From Spirochaetaceae bacterium (lineage in GTDB: Bacteria > Spirochaetota > Spirochaetia > Treponematales > Rectinemataceae), in the NCBI GenBank assembly GCA_025356015.1, contig JANXYO010000064.1:1-64000 (forward strand): a stretch of 64,000 nt of DNA, given 5' to 3'. The translations under genes were made by a program, and so were the position numbers. This document shows positions 53,411 to 63,850 of this stretch, one piece after another. The notes under the pieces were generated by a model that was given only the letters and a program-made list of their open reading frames with translations, had not been told where the DNA came from and ran no database searches. How positions within the stretch are numbered: position 1 is the stretch's first letter; each line of letters begins with the position of its first letter.

Positions 53411-55108
53411 CTAGGTCTCGTCGGCGGGTTCGGCCTCGGGGAGTAGGTCGTCGGGATGCTGATGATCCATGTTGGCCGAGGGGCCGGCTCGGAGCTCGGC
53501 AGCAGCAGCTGAGCCCTGGAGCAATGCCCCGGGGATGCTTGCCTTCACGAAGATGAAATTGCGCATGATCTTGACGAGTATGAGGATGCGGTCCCTCCCG
53601 GCCTGGACCTGGCCCATGATTTCCTTGTTCCTTCCGGCGCCGAGGTTCCTGATATTTGTGACCAGGTCGGGCGAGGGGCGCCGGTAGTCGGAGATAAGGT
53701 CACCCAGGGCATCGCCGAGCATGGCGAAGACGCCGATCTCCTCCTCGACGATCTCTCCGGCCCGTCCGTTTATCGCGTCGACGAGCCGTGAGAGAAAGGC
53801 GGAGATGTCCTTGCCCCGTCGCATCTCCTCGATGTAGCGGCGCATCGCTGTAATCGAGAGCCTTCCTGTACCGACGAGTCCCTGCTCAAATTCGGTGATC
53901 CGGTTTCCCGACCTCTCGCACTGGTAAAGGATGTTTGCCAGATTGTTCTGGAAGTTTTTGTTTTCGAAGTAGCCCTCAACCAAGATCCGCTTGATGCTTT
54001 CCTTTAGCAGGGGATCGAAGACTGCGGCGATGAAGGTCTTGAGTATCCTCAGCGGCTTTATGAAGGTGAAGCCGTTCGGGCTCTCGCGCCTCAGGAATGC
54101 GTCGTTTTCCTCATCGTATCCATCGAGGAGCTGGATGTCGCCGTCTCCGAAGAGCCCCCTTATATCGCTGGCGATGACGCTTTCATGTTGCTCGCGGAAG
54201 AGGCGTTCCCTGTCCTTCTCGTACTGGATCGAAAGCCGGCGGAGGTAGGGCTTCATGAATTCCCTGCGTTCCCGGCTTGTCGAAGGCGCAAAATAGGGTT
54301 CGCCCTTTAGCACGCGGATGAGCGACAGAAGAAGATCCTTGCTCAGCCTCTCTGCGAGGCATTTGTCCAGCCGGACAAAGAGCTTTTCCACCTTGGCCCG
54401 TTTTGAGGCATCGATGGCGTTCCGGGAACGTCGCTCGAGCAGACGCAGGACGCTTTCCTTGAGCTGGGGAGAAAAGAAGAATCCTTCAGTCAGGTAATAG
54501 AAATCCAGGAGTTCGGGAAGAATCTGCTCCCCGGGGGCCGGGGCGAAGTCTGGCTTGTAGCGGGGATCCTCAAGGCTTGCGCTGGGGTCGAAGATGCCAA
54601 TGAGCCGCTCGTAATCATGCTTGCAAAGGTCGATGAAGCGGTCCACCTCCCCGAGATCGAAATCAATCTCGCGGTCGCCTAGATCGGTGATCGACTGCAG
54701 GAAGGACTGGAATTCACGGGAGATGGCCTCAAGCTCCAGTTCCGGCTGAAGCGCGGCGGCCGCTCGCTCCGACATCCCCTCGTAGGAAAAAAAGCGCTTC
54801 TTCTCCTGCTCCGATTCTGGCAGCCTGCTTTCGATGAGGAAATCGAAGAACTTCTGGGAGATCCTGATATCTGAATTCGCGACAGTCGCCCTGAGGATTT
54901 CCGCCAGGGGCCGGAGTGCCGAATAGAACTGGAGGACGGCGTAGGCAAAGCCGGGCAGCACGAGGTTCTGCTTCGCTCTGTAGAAGGGTGGGCGCATTTC
55001 CGCGAGGATGGCGTAGAGCTTGCGAAGGTCGGCCCGGCGTCGGCTTTCCTCCGGATCGGACGCGAAAAGGCGCTCCAGGAACTCTTTTAATTTTGCGAGC
55101 AGACTCAT
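53411..55108 (-). CDS. DUF5312-family protein (spirochaete type)
   Basis: 565 residues from MSLLAKLKEFLERLFASDPEESRRR at 55108; 37 more codons are open upstream but enter the bifunctional nuclease spacer. The sequence is helical and charged throughout, with DLRKLYAILAEMRPPFYRAKQNLVLPGFAYAVLQFYSAL near the N-terminus and LEGYFENKNFQNNL-type blocks in the middle. No signal peptide, membrane segment or catalytic motif is visible. I recognise it as a DUF5312-like family found in spirochaetes; its role is unknown. The gene is alone, between the pur operon and the nuclease gene. The last ~40 residues are Ala/Pro-rich and probably disordered. Confidence 0.7.
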   Translation of the reverse strand: MSLLAKLKEFLERLFASDPEESRRRADLRKLYAILAEMRPPFYRAKQNLVLPGFAYAVLQFYSALRPLAEILRATVANSDIRISQKFFDFLIESRLPESEQEKKRFFSYEGMSERAAAALQPELELEAISREFQSFLQSITDLGDREIDFDLGEVDRFIDLCKHDYERLIGIFDPSASLEDPRYKPDFAPAPGEQILPELLDFYYLTEGFFFSPQLKESVLRLLERRSRNAIDASKRAKVEKLFVRLDKCLAERLSKDLLLSLIRVLKGEPYFAPSTSRERREFMKPYLRRLSIQYEKDRERLFREQHESVIASDIRGLFGDGDIQLLDGYDEENDAFLRRESPNGFTFIKPLRILKTFIAAVFDPLLKESIKRILVEGYFENKNFQNNLANILYQCERSGNRITEFEQGLVGTGRLSITAMRRYIEEMRRGKDISAFLSRLVDAINGRAGEIVEEEIGVFAMLGDALGDLISDYRRPSPDLVTNIRNLGAGRNKEIMGQVQAGRDRILILVKIMRNFIFVKASIPGALLQGSAAAAELRAGPSANMDHQHPDDLLPEAEPADET

Positions 55109-55184
55109 GCTTTTGATTGTAGGTGAGCGCGCGGCCAGACAGCAAGTGACTTGCGGGAAGGGGCTCAGTGTGCCCAGCGGCAAG

Positions 55185-55667
55185 CTAGGGGCGAAGCGTC
55201 CTTGATTTCCAGTCATCAAGGGAGAGCACCCGGCGCGGCCCCCTGTATTGAGGTTCCTGATCCAGGCAGCGGCCCGGCTTCAGGATGTCGGAATCCACCG
55301 TCAGGGGGGCGCCCAGGCGAAGCGCTAGGGCGATGGCATCGGAGGGACGTACCTCGCGCCCAAGGCGCTTGAAGCCGCGGCGGTAGGAAAGGCGGGCTCG
55401 GGGACAATCCGGGGTCTCGCCGAAAAGCTCTACGCGGTCGAGGCAGAATCCTCCCTCCCTGAAAAAGCTCGCGAGCAGGTCATGTGTCAGGGGCCGCGGA
55501 GGATTGATGCCTTCTAGCTCCATGATGATAGCGCTGGCCTCGAAGGGGCCAACTGGAACGGTGAGCCGCAGGTCCCCGCCTGGGTTTTCCAGGATCACGA
55601 GCGGGGAATCGTCGGGACCCTCCACAGACACTCCCCGGATGCGGAGCTCAACCATGCCTTTGTCCAT
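55185..55667 (-). CDS. Bifunctional nuclease domain protein (DUF151)
   Basis: 160 residues from MDKGMVELRIRGVSV. Core pattern: VEGPDDSPLVILENPGGDLRLTVPVGPFEASAI and RPSDAIALALRLGAPLTVDSDIL, matching the DUF151/BFN family. BFN proteins were described with DNase and RNase activity; in many bacteria the domain is of unknown role. ATG at 55655 is an alternative start. Transcribed toward DUF5312, 76 bases before it, and divergent from cheR. Confidence 0.85.
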   Translation of the reverse strand: MDKGMVELRIRGVSVEGPDDSPLVILENPGGDLRLTVPVGPFEASAIIMELEGINPPRPLTHDLLASFFREGGFCLDRVELFGETPDCPRARLSYRRGFKRLGREVRPSDAIALALRLGAPLTVDSDILKPGRCLDQEPQYRGPRRVLSLDDWKSRTLRP

Positions 55668-55760
55668 ATCGACACAATCTATCCCGAAGGGGCCCGGAAT
55701 TCCGCATCCCGAGGCAACAATGGCCGTCAAGCGCGGCCCATGTCCGGAAGAGGCCCGCTA

Positions 55761-55789
55761 TTGACACCCCCATGAGCCCCGCCTATGCT
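55761..55789 (+). promoter_or_regulatory. cheR-cheB promoter
   Basis: -35 TTGACA (55761-55766, consensus), 17-base spacer, -10 TATGCT (55784-55789). Leader of about 47 bases before cheR. It is of the housekeeping type, not the flagellar sigma-28 type. Confidence 0.75.
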
Positions 55790-55842
55790 TTTTTGTACCA
55801 TGCGAGGTTCGGTGATCGCTGGGAAAGGCGGAATCGAGAGGC

Positions 55843-56655
55843 ATGTCTGATTTCCTGTCCGATGCCGACTTTGACCTGTATCGCAAGATCATCTACGACG
55901 AAAGCGGCATAACCTTCTCCTCCACCAATCGGTCAATCCTCGAGAGCAGACTCAAAGAGAGGCTTCGAGAGAAGAAGATCGACAGCCTCCGCGACTATTA
56001 TTCCCTGATCGTGAAGGATCACGAGGAGTTCAAGACCCTCCTCGACTCGGTCACGACCAACCTTACCAGGTTTTTCCGGAACCAGGCGCACTTTGACGCT
56101 GTCGAGAAACATGTCTTGCCTGAGCTCATCAAGATGCGTGGGTCCGGAGAACGGAAACTGCGGTTCTGGAGCGCTGGCTGCTCCACCGGGGAAGAGCCTT
56201 ATACGATAGCCATGCTCCTGCGCGAAGTACTGCCGGCAGGCTGGTCCTTCGAAGTTATCGCGAGCGATATCTCCCTCAAGTGCCTTATGGTCGGCAAGGA
56301 GGGCTTCTACGCCGATGCCCGGGTGGTGGGAATACCGGACAATTACCTCGCAAAGTATTTCGACAAGAAACCCGGCGGATACCAGATCAAGGAAGATCTC
56401 AAGAAGCTGGTCCGGTTCGACTACCACAATCTGAAGAACGACTCGGGCCTTCGTGGCCTCGATGTCATTTTCTGCCGCAACGTCCTGATCTACTTCGACG
56501 AGGCGGCCCAGAAATTCACCATTGAGCGGTTCTGGGATGCGATGGCTCCGAAGTCCTTCCTGTTCATCGGTCACTCCGAATCGCTATTCGGCATGAATAC
56601 GAAGTTCGAGTTCGTGAAGACGGACTGGGCGACCCTCTACCGGAAATTCATTTAA
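55843..56655 (+). CDS. cheR: Chemotaxis protein methyltransferase CheR
   Basis: 270 residues. An N-terminal helical domain (LYRKIIYDESGITFSSTNRSILESRLKERLR) precedes the SAM-binding domain with LRFWSAGCSTGEEPYTIAMLLREVL (Gly-rich loop). DVIFCRNVLIYFDEAAQKFTIERF is the substrate-side block. Methylates Glu on chemoreceptors for adaptation. It is 11 bases ahead of cheB, its antagonist. No receptors, CheA or CheW are in the window. Confidence 0.96.
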   Translation: MSDFLSDADFDLYRKIIYDESGITFSSTNRSILESRLKERLREKKIDSLRDYYSLIVKDHEEFKTLLDSVTTNLTRFFRNQAHFDAVEKHVLPELIKMRGSGERKLRFWSAGCSTGEEPYTIAMLLREVLPAGWSFEVIASDISLKCLMVGKEGFYADARVVGIPDNYLAKYFDKKPGGYQIKEDLKKLVRFDYHNLKNDSGLRGLDVIFCRNVLIYFDEAAQKFTIERFWDAMAPKSFLFIGHSESLFGMNTKFEFVKTDWATLYRKFI

Positions 56656-56666
56656 GGGGAGCAGCC

Positions 56667-57791
56667 GTGCCTGATCCAGTCTCCGTCTTGGTCGTCGATG
56701 ATTCCGCCCTCATGAGGAACCTGATCTCAAAAATTATCGAAGCCGCGCCAGGCCTCAAGGTCGCCGAGAAGGCGATGAACGGCATATTCGCCTTGCAGAA
56801 GATTCCCCGTGTCGACCCAGACGTCATCGTCCTGGACATCGAGATGCCGGAGATGAACGGCATCGAGTTCCTGAAGGAAAGAAAACGTCTGGGCATCGAG
56901 ATACCGGTGGTGATCCTTTCCTCGGTGGCCAAGCAGGGAGCCCAGATCACGATGGAGGCTCTTTCCCTCGGGGCAGCCGACTTCATCACAAAGCCTTCGG
57001 GATCTACCTCCTCTGATATCCACACCGTCTCAAGCCAGCTTGTCCGCCTCCTTCTGGCATATGGAACTGAATACCGCAGAAACCACGGGAAGGGAGTTCC
57101 GCACTATGAGTTCGAGGCGCCGGAACGCCTATTCGAGCCGGCTCCGGTCCTTGAGGAACGGGCGGTGTCAAGGTCAAGGCCGGAGCCGCCGAAACCCCTG
57201 CGCTCACCCGGACCGATGGAGATCATCGCGATCGGCATCTCGACCGGAGGACCGAACGCCCTCAGGGAGGTCTTCTCGAAGATCGATGCCGAGCTCGGGC
57301 AGCCCATCTTGGTGGTCCAGCACATGCCGCCAGGTTTCACGGAGGAATTCGCAAAGAGCCTCGATAGGATCTGTCCACTCGATGTGAAGGAGGCGGCGGA
57401 CGGCGACCTCATAAGGCCGGGACGGATCCTCATCGCGCCCGGGGACAGACACATAATCGTGGAGCGCAGGCCCCTTGGCACGGTCGCCCGCCTCTCGGAG
57501 GCCCCACCCATGAACGGCCACAGGCCCAGCGCGGACATCTTGTTCGAAAGCGTGGCGAAGACCTACGGGAATCGTGGGATGGGTGTCATCATGACAGGCA
57601 TGGGACGGGACGGAGCGAGGGAACTTGGCTCGATCTTCCGGGAGGGCGGCATCACGCTGGGCCAGGACGAGCCTTCTAGCGTGGTGTATGGCATGCCCAA
57701 GGTCGCGTTCGAGCTGGGACATGTTACCCAGCAGGTCTCACTCGCGGAGATGGCGGATACGATAAGCAGGTTGGCCAAGCAGTATCGCTGA
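56667..57791 (+). CDS. cheB: Chemotaxis response regulator protein-glutamate methylesterase CheB
   Basis: 374 residues starting with GTG. The receiver domain (1-120) has VLVVDDSALMRN and VIVLDIEMPEMNG with phospho-acceptor Asp57. The catalytic domain (about 185-370) has the triad Ser in GISTGGPNAL, His in QHMPPGFTEEF and Asp in MTGMGRDGA. Removes methyl groups from receptors after phosphorylation by CheA. The linker (residues about 125-185) is Arg/Pro/Glu-rich. Confidence 0.97.
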   Translation: MPDPVSVLVVDDSALMRNLISKIIEAAPGLKVAEKAMNGIFALQKIPRVDPDVIVLDIEMPEMNGIEFLKERKRLGIEIPVVILSSVAKQGAQITMEALSLGAADFITKPSGSTSSDIHTVSSQLVRLLLAYGTEYRRNHGKGVPHYEFEAPERLFEPAPVLEERAVSRSRPEPPKPLRSPGPMEIIAIGISTGGPNALREVFSKIDAELGQPILVVQHMPPGFTEEFAKSLDRICPLDVKEAADGDLIRPGRILIAPGDRHIIVERRPLGTVARLSEAPPMNGHRPSADILFESVAKTYGNRGMGVIMTGMGRDGARELGSIFREGGITLGQDEPSSVVYGMPKVAFELGHVTQQVSLAEMADTISRLAKQYR

Positions 57792-57879
57792 ATGCCGGAC
57801 ACGCTTTCCCGAGCCCCGTGGCAGCAGTATCTTATTCTTGTAGGGTGATTGACGGAGCGATCCACTCCAGGAGGCCAGC

Positions 57880-58068
57880 ATGGCAACGAAGAACTACAAG
57901 TGCAAGGATTGCGGGAAGGAAGTCACCGTGGAAGCGCGCGCTGCAGCCCCTGGCTGCTGCGGCGGGAAGATGGACCAACTTCCCCTGGATCCCTGCACCC
58001 ATCCCAGCGCCGCGGAGGCGAGCAGGACAGGCATGGTTGACGATGCCTGCGATGATGGCGTGCACTAG
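57880..58068 (+). CDS. Small Cys-rich (zinc-ribbon-like) protein
   Basis: 62 residues after CAGGAGGCCAGC. YKCKDCGKEV is a CxxC knuckle; GCCGGKMDQL and CTHPSAAEASR supply further Cys and His, so a metal-binding site is likely. I cannot name a family. No neighbour clue: it lies between cheB (89 bases before) and the convergent NifU-like gene, followed by a strong terminator. Confidence 0.65.
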   Translation: MATKNYKCKDCGKEVTVEARAAAPGCCGGKMDQLPLDPCTHPSAAEASRTGMVDDACDDGVH

Positions 58069-58094
58069 GAACAGCGAACTTCATGGAAATGGAA

Positions 58095-58122
58095 CGGCCG
58101 CCCCCAAGGGCGGCCGATTTTA
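58095..58122 (+). terminator. Rho-independent terminator after the Cys-rich gene
   Basis: CGGCCGCCC (58095-58103) and GGGCGGCCG (58108-58116), perfect 9-base stem, tetraloop CCAA, then ATTTTAT. It ends where the convergent NifU-like gene stops and may serve both directions. Confidence 0.9.
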
Positions 58123-58347
58123 TCAGGCTTGGATAACCTCGGTTACCTCGGGAATTATTTTCTTGAGATAGTTCTCGACGCCTTGTTTGAGTGTTATCGT
58201 GGACATGGGGCAGGAGCCGCATGCGCCGGTAAGCCTGACCTTCACGACACCATCGTCGCCCACCGAAACGAGCTCGATATCTCCACCATCGGCCTGGAGT
58301 GACGGCCGGACGTCCTGTATTGCGCGCTGGACCTTCTCGGTTAGCAT
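58123..58347 (-). CDS. NifU-like Fe-S scaffold domain protein
   Basis: 74 residues, the NifU C-terminal (Nfu) domain alone: VRPSLQADGGDIELVSV and LTGACGSCPMSTITLKQGVE with the CxxC cluster ligands. Carries [4Fe-4S] clusters to target proteins; useful for PurF, radical SAM and similar enzymes. AAGGAGTAAACC precedes the ATG. Confidence 0.94.
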   Translation of the reverse strand: MLTEKVQRAIQDVRPSLQADGGDIELVSVGDDGVVKVRLTGACGSCPMSTITLKQGVENYLKKIIPEVTEVIQA

Positions 58348-58365
58348 GGTTTACTCCTTGCGTCC

Positions 58366-58395
58366 AATGTAGCCAGTCGGGCCGCGGAGGGTCAA
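58366..58395 (-). promoter_or_regulatory. Promoter of the NifU-like gene
   Basis: Minus strand: -35 TTGACC (58390-58395), 18-base spacer, -10 TACATT (58366-58371), about 19 bases before the ATG. Confidence 0.6.
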
Positions 58396-58426
58396 GTTCC
58401 GCTCCCGGGACCCACGGCAGCCTGCC

Positions 58427-58456
58427 TTGGAGGGCCGCCCGACGGTATGCTACAAT
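58427..58456 (+). promoter_or_regulatory. parA-parB promoter
   Basis: -35 TTGGAG (58427-58432), 18-base spacer, extended -10 TGC-TACAAT (-10 at 58451-58456), about 28 bases before the parA ATG. Confidence 0.6.
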
Positions 58457-58483
58457 CCCAATAATCAAGAGCGGAGAGGCGCA

Positions 58484-59344
58484 ATGGCGCGAATCATCGT
58501 TTTCGTGAATCAAAAAGGCGGAGTGGGCAAGACCACAAGCGCCATCAACCTCGGCGCTTATCTGGCTCTCGCCGGTAAGCGCACGCTTCTGGTCGATTTT
58601 GATCCCCAGGCAAATCTCACTAGCGGGGTCGGGGCCTCTGCGGGGGAGCGCGGTATCTACCAGGTCGTTGCCGGACAGGCGACTATGGCAGAAGTCCTGA
58701 AGCCAACAAAGGTTCCCGGCCTATCTGTTGTCCCCTCATCGATCGATCTCTCGGGTGCTACCGTGGAGCTTGTGGACAAGGACGATCGCAACGAATATCT
58801 CAAGCGCGCGCTTGAGCCGCTTCGCGCGGACTTCGACTACATCCTCATCGATTGCCCGCCCTCGCTCGGGATACTCACCCTCAACGGCCTCATGGCTGCT
58901 GACGAGGTGCTGATACCTCTCCAGTGCGAATATTTCGCCCTCGAAGGCCTGTCCCTGATTCTCCAGACAGTCAGCCTTGTCCAGAAAAGCATGAACACCA
59001 GCCTCGCCGTCTCTGGTATCCTTTTCACCATGTACGATTCAAGGACCAAGCTTGCGCAGGACGTCGTCCAGCAGGTGACGGAGTATTTCAAGGACAGGGT
59101 CTTCCGCACCATCGTGCCGAGGAATGTCAGGCTCTCGGAGGCCCCCTCGCACGGCCTCCCTGTTTGCCTCTACGACCCGACCTGCATCGGCGCGAAGAGC
59201 TATGAATCCCTTGCCCGCGAGCTCATCGCGCGAAACGCGGGGATCGATTTCCAGTTGCCTCCAAAGGCGGCTGCCAAGGATGCGTCTTCGTTGTTCGACG
59301 GCGTTGCGGCCGGGATTCACCTCGAAGGCTCGGGGAATGGCTAA
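58484..59344 (+). CDS. parA: Chromosome partitioning ATPase ParA/Soj
   Basis: 286 residues from MARIIVFVNQKGGVGKTT; the deviant Walker A KGGVGKTT is at about 11-18. LLVDFDPQANLT (Walker A'), LIDCPPSLGILTLNGL (Walker B) and GILFTMYDSRTKLAQDVV follow. Moves newly copied origins using ParB-parS complexes. GGAGAGGCGCA precedes the ATG; the frame is open 19 codons upstream. It overlaps parB by 8 bases. Confidence 0.96.
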   Translation: MARIIVFVNQKGGVGKTTSAINLGAYLALAGKRTLLVDFDPQANLTSGVGASAGERGIYQVVAGQATMAEVLKPTKVPGLSVVPSSIDLSGATVELVDKDDRNEYLKRALEPLRADFDYILIDCPPSLGILTLNGLMAADEVLIPLQCEYFALEGLSLILQTVSLVQKSMNTSLAVSGILFTMYDSRTKLAQDVVQQVTEYFKDRVFRTIVPRNVRLSEAPSHGLPVCLYDPTCIGAKSYESLARELIARNAGIDFQLPPKAAAKDASSLFDGVAAGIHLEGSGNG

Positions 59345-60239
59345 GCAGTTTGGCCTTGGACGGGGACTTGGGGCCCTGATACCCGAGCCGGAACCTGTTC
59401 CCCTGACCCTTGGTGGTTCCGATGAGCATCGGGACGGGATCCTCAGGGTGCCCCTCGGGAGGCTGAGGGCCAATCCGGACCAGCCACGAAAGAGCTTCCC
59501 TGACGAATCCATATCGGAGCTCGCCGAATCGCTCAAGCGCCACGGCCTCATCCAGCCGATCCTCGCGGAAGATGCCGGAGACGGGACCTACACCATCATC
59601 GCAGGAGAGCGCCGTTTCCGGGCCGCCGAGCGCGCGGGACTCCGCGAGGTGCCGGTAATCGTCCGATCGCTCTCGCCCGAGAAGCGGCTCGAGATTGCCC
59701 TCATCGAGAACGTCCAGCGCGAGGACCTGAATCCCGTGGAAGAGGCAGAGGCCTACCGCGCCCTCATGGCCCTGGGCGGGCGTTCCCAGGAAGAAGTCGC
59801 CGATGCCGTGGGTAAGAGCCGGAGCGCGGTGGCCAACGCCCTGCGGCTGCTGAGGCTTCCCGAACACATGCTCTCTGGCTTGCGGGATGGTGTCCTGAGC
59901 CCGGGCCACGCACGAGCTGTCCTGATGGTCAACGCCGTCGAGCAGCGCGAGGCCCTCTTCGCGCGCGTCGTGGCCGAAGGCATCTCGGTGCGGGAGGCAG
60001 AAGCCGCAGCCCAGGAGCTAAACCGCGGGAATCAGGGCAGGAGTCCAAGCCCCGCCAAGAAGAGCGCTGAGCACAGCAAGGGACCCGAGATCCACGATCT
60101 CGAGGAAAGGCTGATCGAGGCCCTCGGCACGAAGGTCAGCGTTCGCGGGGACGGAGCGAAGGGCACTATCTCGATCGAATACTATTCCCTCGATGACCTC
60201 GAGCGGATACTTGGCGTGATCATCGTCGATGGCCGCTAG
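59337..60239 (+). CDS. parB: Chromosome partitioning protein ParB/Spo0J
   Basis: 300 residues. The N-terminal KQFGLGRGLGALIPE patch activates ParA. The CTP-binding ParB/Srx domain contains VPLGRLRANPDQPRK, TIIAGERRFRAAERAGL and LIENVQREDLNPVEEA. The HTH is RSQEEVADAVGKSRSAVANALRLLRLPE. The C-terminus ends in a dimer helix (SLDDLERILGVII). It would load at the parS site at 35139. Confidence 0.96.
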   Translation: MAKQFGLGRGLGALIPEPEPVPLTLGGSDEHRDGILRVPLGRLRANPDQPRKSFPDESISELAESLKRHGLIQPILAEDAGDGTYTIIAGERRFRAAERAGLREVPVIVRSLSPEKRLEIALIENVQREDLNPVEEAEAYRALMALGGRSQEEVADAVGKSRSAVANALRLLRLPEHMLSGLRDGVLSPGHARAVLMVNAVEQREALFARVVAEGISVREAEAAAQELNRGNQGRSPSPAKKSAEHSKGPEIHDLEERLIEALGTKVSVRGDGAKGTISIEYYSLDDLERILGVIIVDGR

Positions 60240-60260
60240 GCGGCCAGGCGGGAGGACGAA

Positions 60261-60992
60261 TTGCGCAACCCCAGACTTCGGTTCTATTTGGGCATTGTGG
60301 CCATTGTGGCCGCGCTCAGCATTCCCCTCCCCTCGGCCTCGGCCCAGGACGTGCCCGAGCCCCCAGGCTCTGACGCCTATCCTGGCTTTGATGTCCGTTA
60401 TGGGATCCCCGAGGGAACCAAGCTTCAGCAGCTTCTCGACAAGCCAACCCTGATAAGCATGATCGTGAAACAGTTCCAGTTGCCCGGGGGGGGCGAGTTC
60501 CGGCTCAGCGGCTATGGGGAGGCGCATGCGGTCTACGATGTGCCGCTGGCCGCGGTGATCCAGGTGCTCGAGGACTACGAGCACCAGAAGTCATACTCCC
60601 CGAACCTCTTCGAGGTCAGGGTCGAATCCAGGGATGGCAAACGGACCGTTGTCTATCAGGATCTGGGGATGAGCTTCCTTGGATTAAAGGCAGGCTACAA
60701 GATCCGTGTCGAGGTCGACCGCGACGAGCTTCCCGGAGGCGCAGTTGGCCTTAGGGCCAGGCTTCTCGAAAGCGTGGATGGCCACCTCTTTGAGTCCTTT
60801 TCAAGCTGGTATCTGCAGCAAGTCGAAGTCGACGGACGGAACCTGGTTTACTTGCGGATTTTCACACGCTCGGGAATCAGGAAGCCGATCCTGGGCATGG
60901 CCGCGGCCACCAAAGGCTTTACCCCGGGTAACCTGAAGGGCCAGCTCAAGGACACGGTCAAGGAAGCCCTGCGCAGACTGGGAACAAGTTAG
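60261..60992 (+). CDS. Secreted START/SRPBCC-like protein
   Basis: 243 residues, TTG start after GGGAGGACGAA. Signal peptide LGIVAIVAALSIPLPSASAQD with an ASA cleavage site. The mature chain (AHAVYDVPLAAVIQVLEDYEHQKSYSPNLFEVRVESRDG) has the helix-grip pattern of polyketide cyclase/START-like lipid-binding domains. Ligand unknown. It lies 21 bases after parB and may share its transcript. Confidence 0.7.
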   Translation: MRNPRLRFYLGIVAIVAALSIPLPSASAQDVPEPPGSDAYPGFDVRYGIPEGTKLQQLLDKPTLISMIVKQFQLPGGGEFRLSGYGEAHAVYDVPLAAVIQVLEDYEHQKSYSPNLFEVRVESRDGKRTVVYQDLGMSFLGLKAGYKIRVEVDRDELPGGAVGLRARLLESVDGHLFESFSSWYLQQVEVDGRNLVYLRIFTRSGIRKPILGMAAATKGFTPGNLKGQLKDTVKEALRRLGTS

Positions 60993-61026
60993 AGAGGCAG
61001 TGATGCCAGGGCTTGCCCGGCCCATA

Positions 61027-62392
<1,366 letters not shown>

Positions 62393-62412
62393 GCCGGAGC
62401 AATGTTCCTGAA

Positions 62413-62446
62413 CGATCACGGCCGCCCTCTGGGGCGGCCGTGATCG
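62413..62446. terminator. Hairpin between eno and the M42 peptidase gene
   Basis: CGATCACGGCCGCCC (62413-62427) and GGGCGGCCGTGATCG (62432-62446), perfect 15-base stem with a 4-base loop, between convergent genes. Little U-run on either side. Confidence 0.8.
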
Positions 62447-62462
62447 TCTCGTCGCCCTGGGC

Positions 62463-63494
62463 CTATTCCGTGAGGTACTCCACAAGCAGGGCAAGGCTGT
62501 TCCCGAGCGCGTCGCGATGGGTGCGCTCATAGCCGTGGCTGGCGTAGACCCCTGGTCCGATGAGGCCGTGTCTGAGGTCATGCCCCGCCGCGAGGGCGAC
62601 GTCTGCGTCCGAGGCGTAGTGGGGATAGACATCGACGGCAAAGGCGCAGCCTGAGCGCTTTGCGGCTTCGACCAGGTTCGAGGTCACCGTCCAGTCATAG
62701 GGTCCCCTCGAGTCCTTTGCGCAGATCGAGACCATGTGCTCGTCGCAGCCCAGATCCTCGCCAACCGCGCCCATGTCGACGCTGAGTATCTCCGCGGAGC
62801 CGGCGGGAATCACTGCTCCGCCGTGGCCCACTTCCTCGTAGGTCGTGAACAGGAGGTATGTCTTACGCCTGAGCCTGCGGCCGCCCGAGGCCAGGCAGCC
62901 GGCGAAAGCGAGGAGGATGCCGGCCGAGGCCTTGTCGTCGAGGTGGCGGCTCTTGATAAAGCCGCTGTCAGTAAGGACGGCGCGGGGATCAAGGGAGACA
63001 ATGTCGCCGCTTGAAATACCGAGGGCGATGGTGTGCTCTCTTCTCGAGACCTTCTCGTCGACCAGGATTTCGATGTTGTCCTCGTCGGGTTTCAGCTCCT
63101 TGAGCTTGGCGTTGACGTGGGATGAGGCTTCGACCGGCTGGAAGGTGCCAGTGTAGCTTCGGCCGTCGCGGGTGTGGATGACGCAGGTCTCGGTGACCAC
63201 GGAGAGATCGGGGTAGCCGCCGAGCTTTGAATAGCGGAGTCTCCCGTTTGGCTTTACCGCCCTGACGATGGCTCCAAGGGTATCGATGTGGGCGGCGACC
63301 ACGACAGGCTCGCCCTCCCCCCCGAGATCGCAAAGGATTGATCCCTTTACGCTTCTGATGGGGGAGAAGCCAGCGGCGGCCAGCGAATCCCTCACATATT
63401 CCTCGGCCTGCTTTGTGAAACCCGTCGGGCTTGGGATGCGGCACAGGGCGAGGGTGTGGTCCACCGCTTCCTGGGTAGTCCGTTCATTCAGCAT
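62463..63494 (-). CDS. M42-family metallo-aminopeptidase
   Basis: 343 residues. Metal ligands: VVAAHIDTLGAIV (His), SRHLDDKASAG (bridging Asp), TTYEEVGHGGA (catalytic Glu pair), LSVDMGAVGED (Asp) and ASHGYERTH near the C-terminus (His). Family members are dodecameric PepA/TET-type aminopeptidases or deblocking peptidases in the cytoplasm. It stands alone and convergent with eno. Confidence 0.93.
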   Translation of the reverse strand: MLNERTTQEAVDHTLALCRIPSPTGFTKQAEEYVRDSLAAAGFSPIRSVKGSILCDLGGEGEPVVVAAHIDTLGAIVRAVKPNGRLRYSKLGGYPDLSVVTETCVIHTRDGRSYTGTFQPVEASSHVNAKLKELKPDEDNIEILVDEKVSRREHTIALGISSGDIVSLDPRAVLTDSGFIKSRHLDDKASAGILLAFAGCLASGGRRLRRKTYLLFTTYEEVGHGGAVIPAGSAEILSVDMGAVGEDLGCDEHMVSICAKDSRGPYDWTVTSNLVEAAKRSGCAFAVDVYPHYASDADVALAAGHDLRHGLIGPGVYASHGYERTHRDALGNSLALLVEYLTE

Positions 63495-63574
63495 CAGGTA
63501 GTCCTCCGACCTAAACTGGTATCATACACCCTGAAATGGCGGATGAGGAACACGCCGATCCGCGCCAATTGCCC

Positions 63575-63850
63575 TCACCCGCCCGGGCGCGGGTCAGTAT
63601 CGCGCTCGAGGCGCTCAAGGTACGCCAGGGCTTCCTCGCGGGAAGAGCCGCACATCTCGGGCTCGCTCTTGAGCGATGAACACACGGCCGGGCGTTCTTC
63701 CTTGCCATAGAGCCTGCACAGCCCAGACCCATCGAGATGGGGGCAAGCCAGACCCGCGGGTTTTCCCCCGGGAAGGCCGGGCAGGGGAGAGGAGATAGAT
63801 GGCGCTATGCAGCAGGCCGAGCAGCCCGGTCTGCAGCTCGACTCGCTCAT
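63575..63850 (-). CDS. YkgJ-family cysteine-cluster protein
   Basis: 91 residues from [14 protein letters not shown] at 63850; upstream residues open in frame lie in the transferase gene. Cys pattern CxxxCxxCC, then [24 protein letters not shown] and MC, as in YkgJ/UPF0153 proteins that likely bind zinc or Fe-S. Overlaps the stop of the upstream alkyltransferase fragment by ATGA. Confidence 0.8.
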   Translation of the reverse strand: MSESSCRPGCSACCIAPSISSPLPGLPGGKPAGLACPHLDGSGLCRLYGKEERPAVCSSLKSEPEMCGSSREEALAYLERLERDTDPRPGG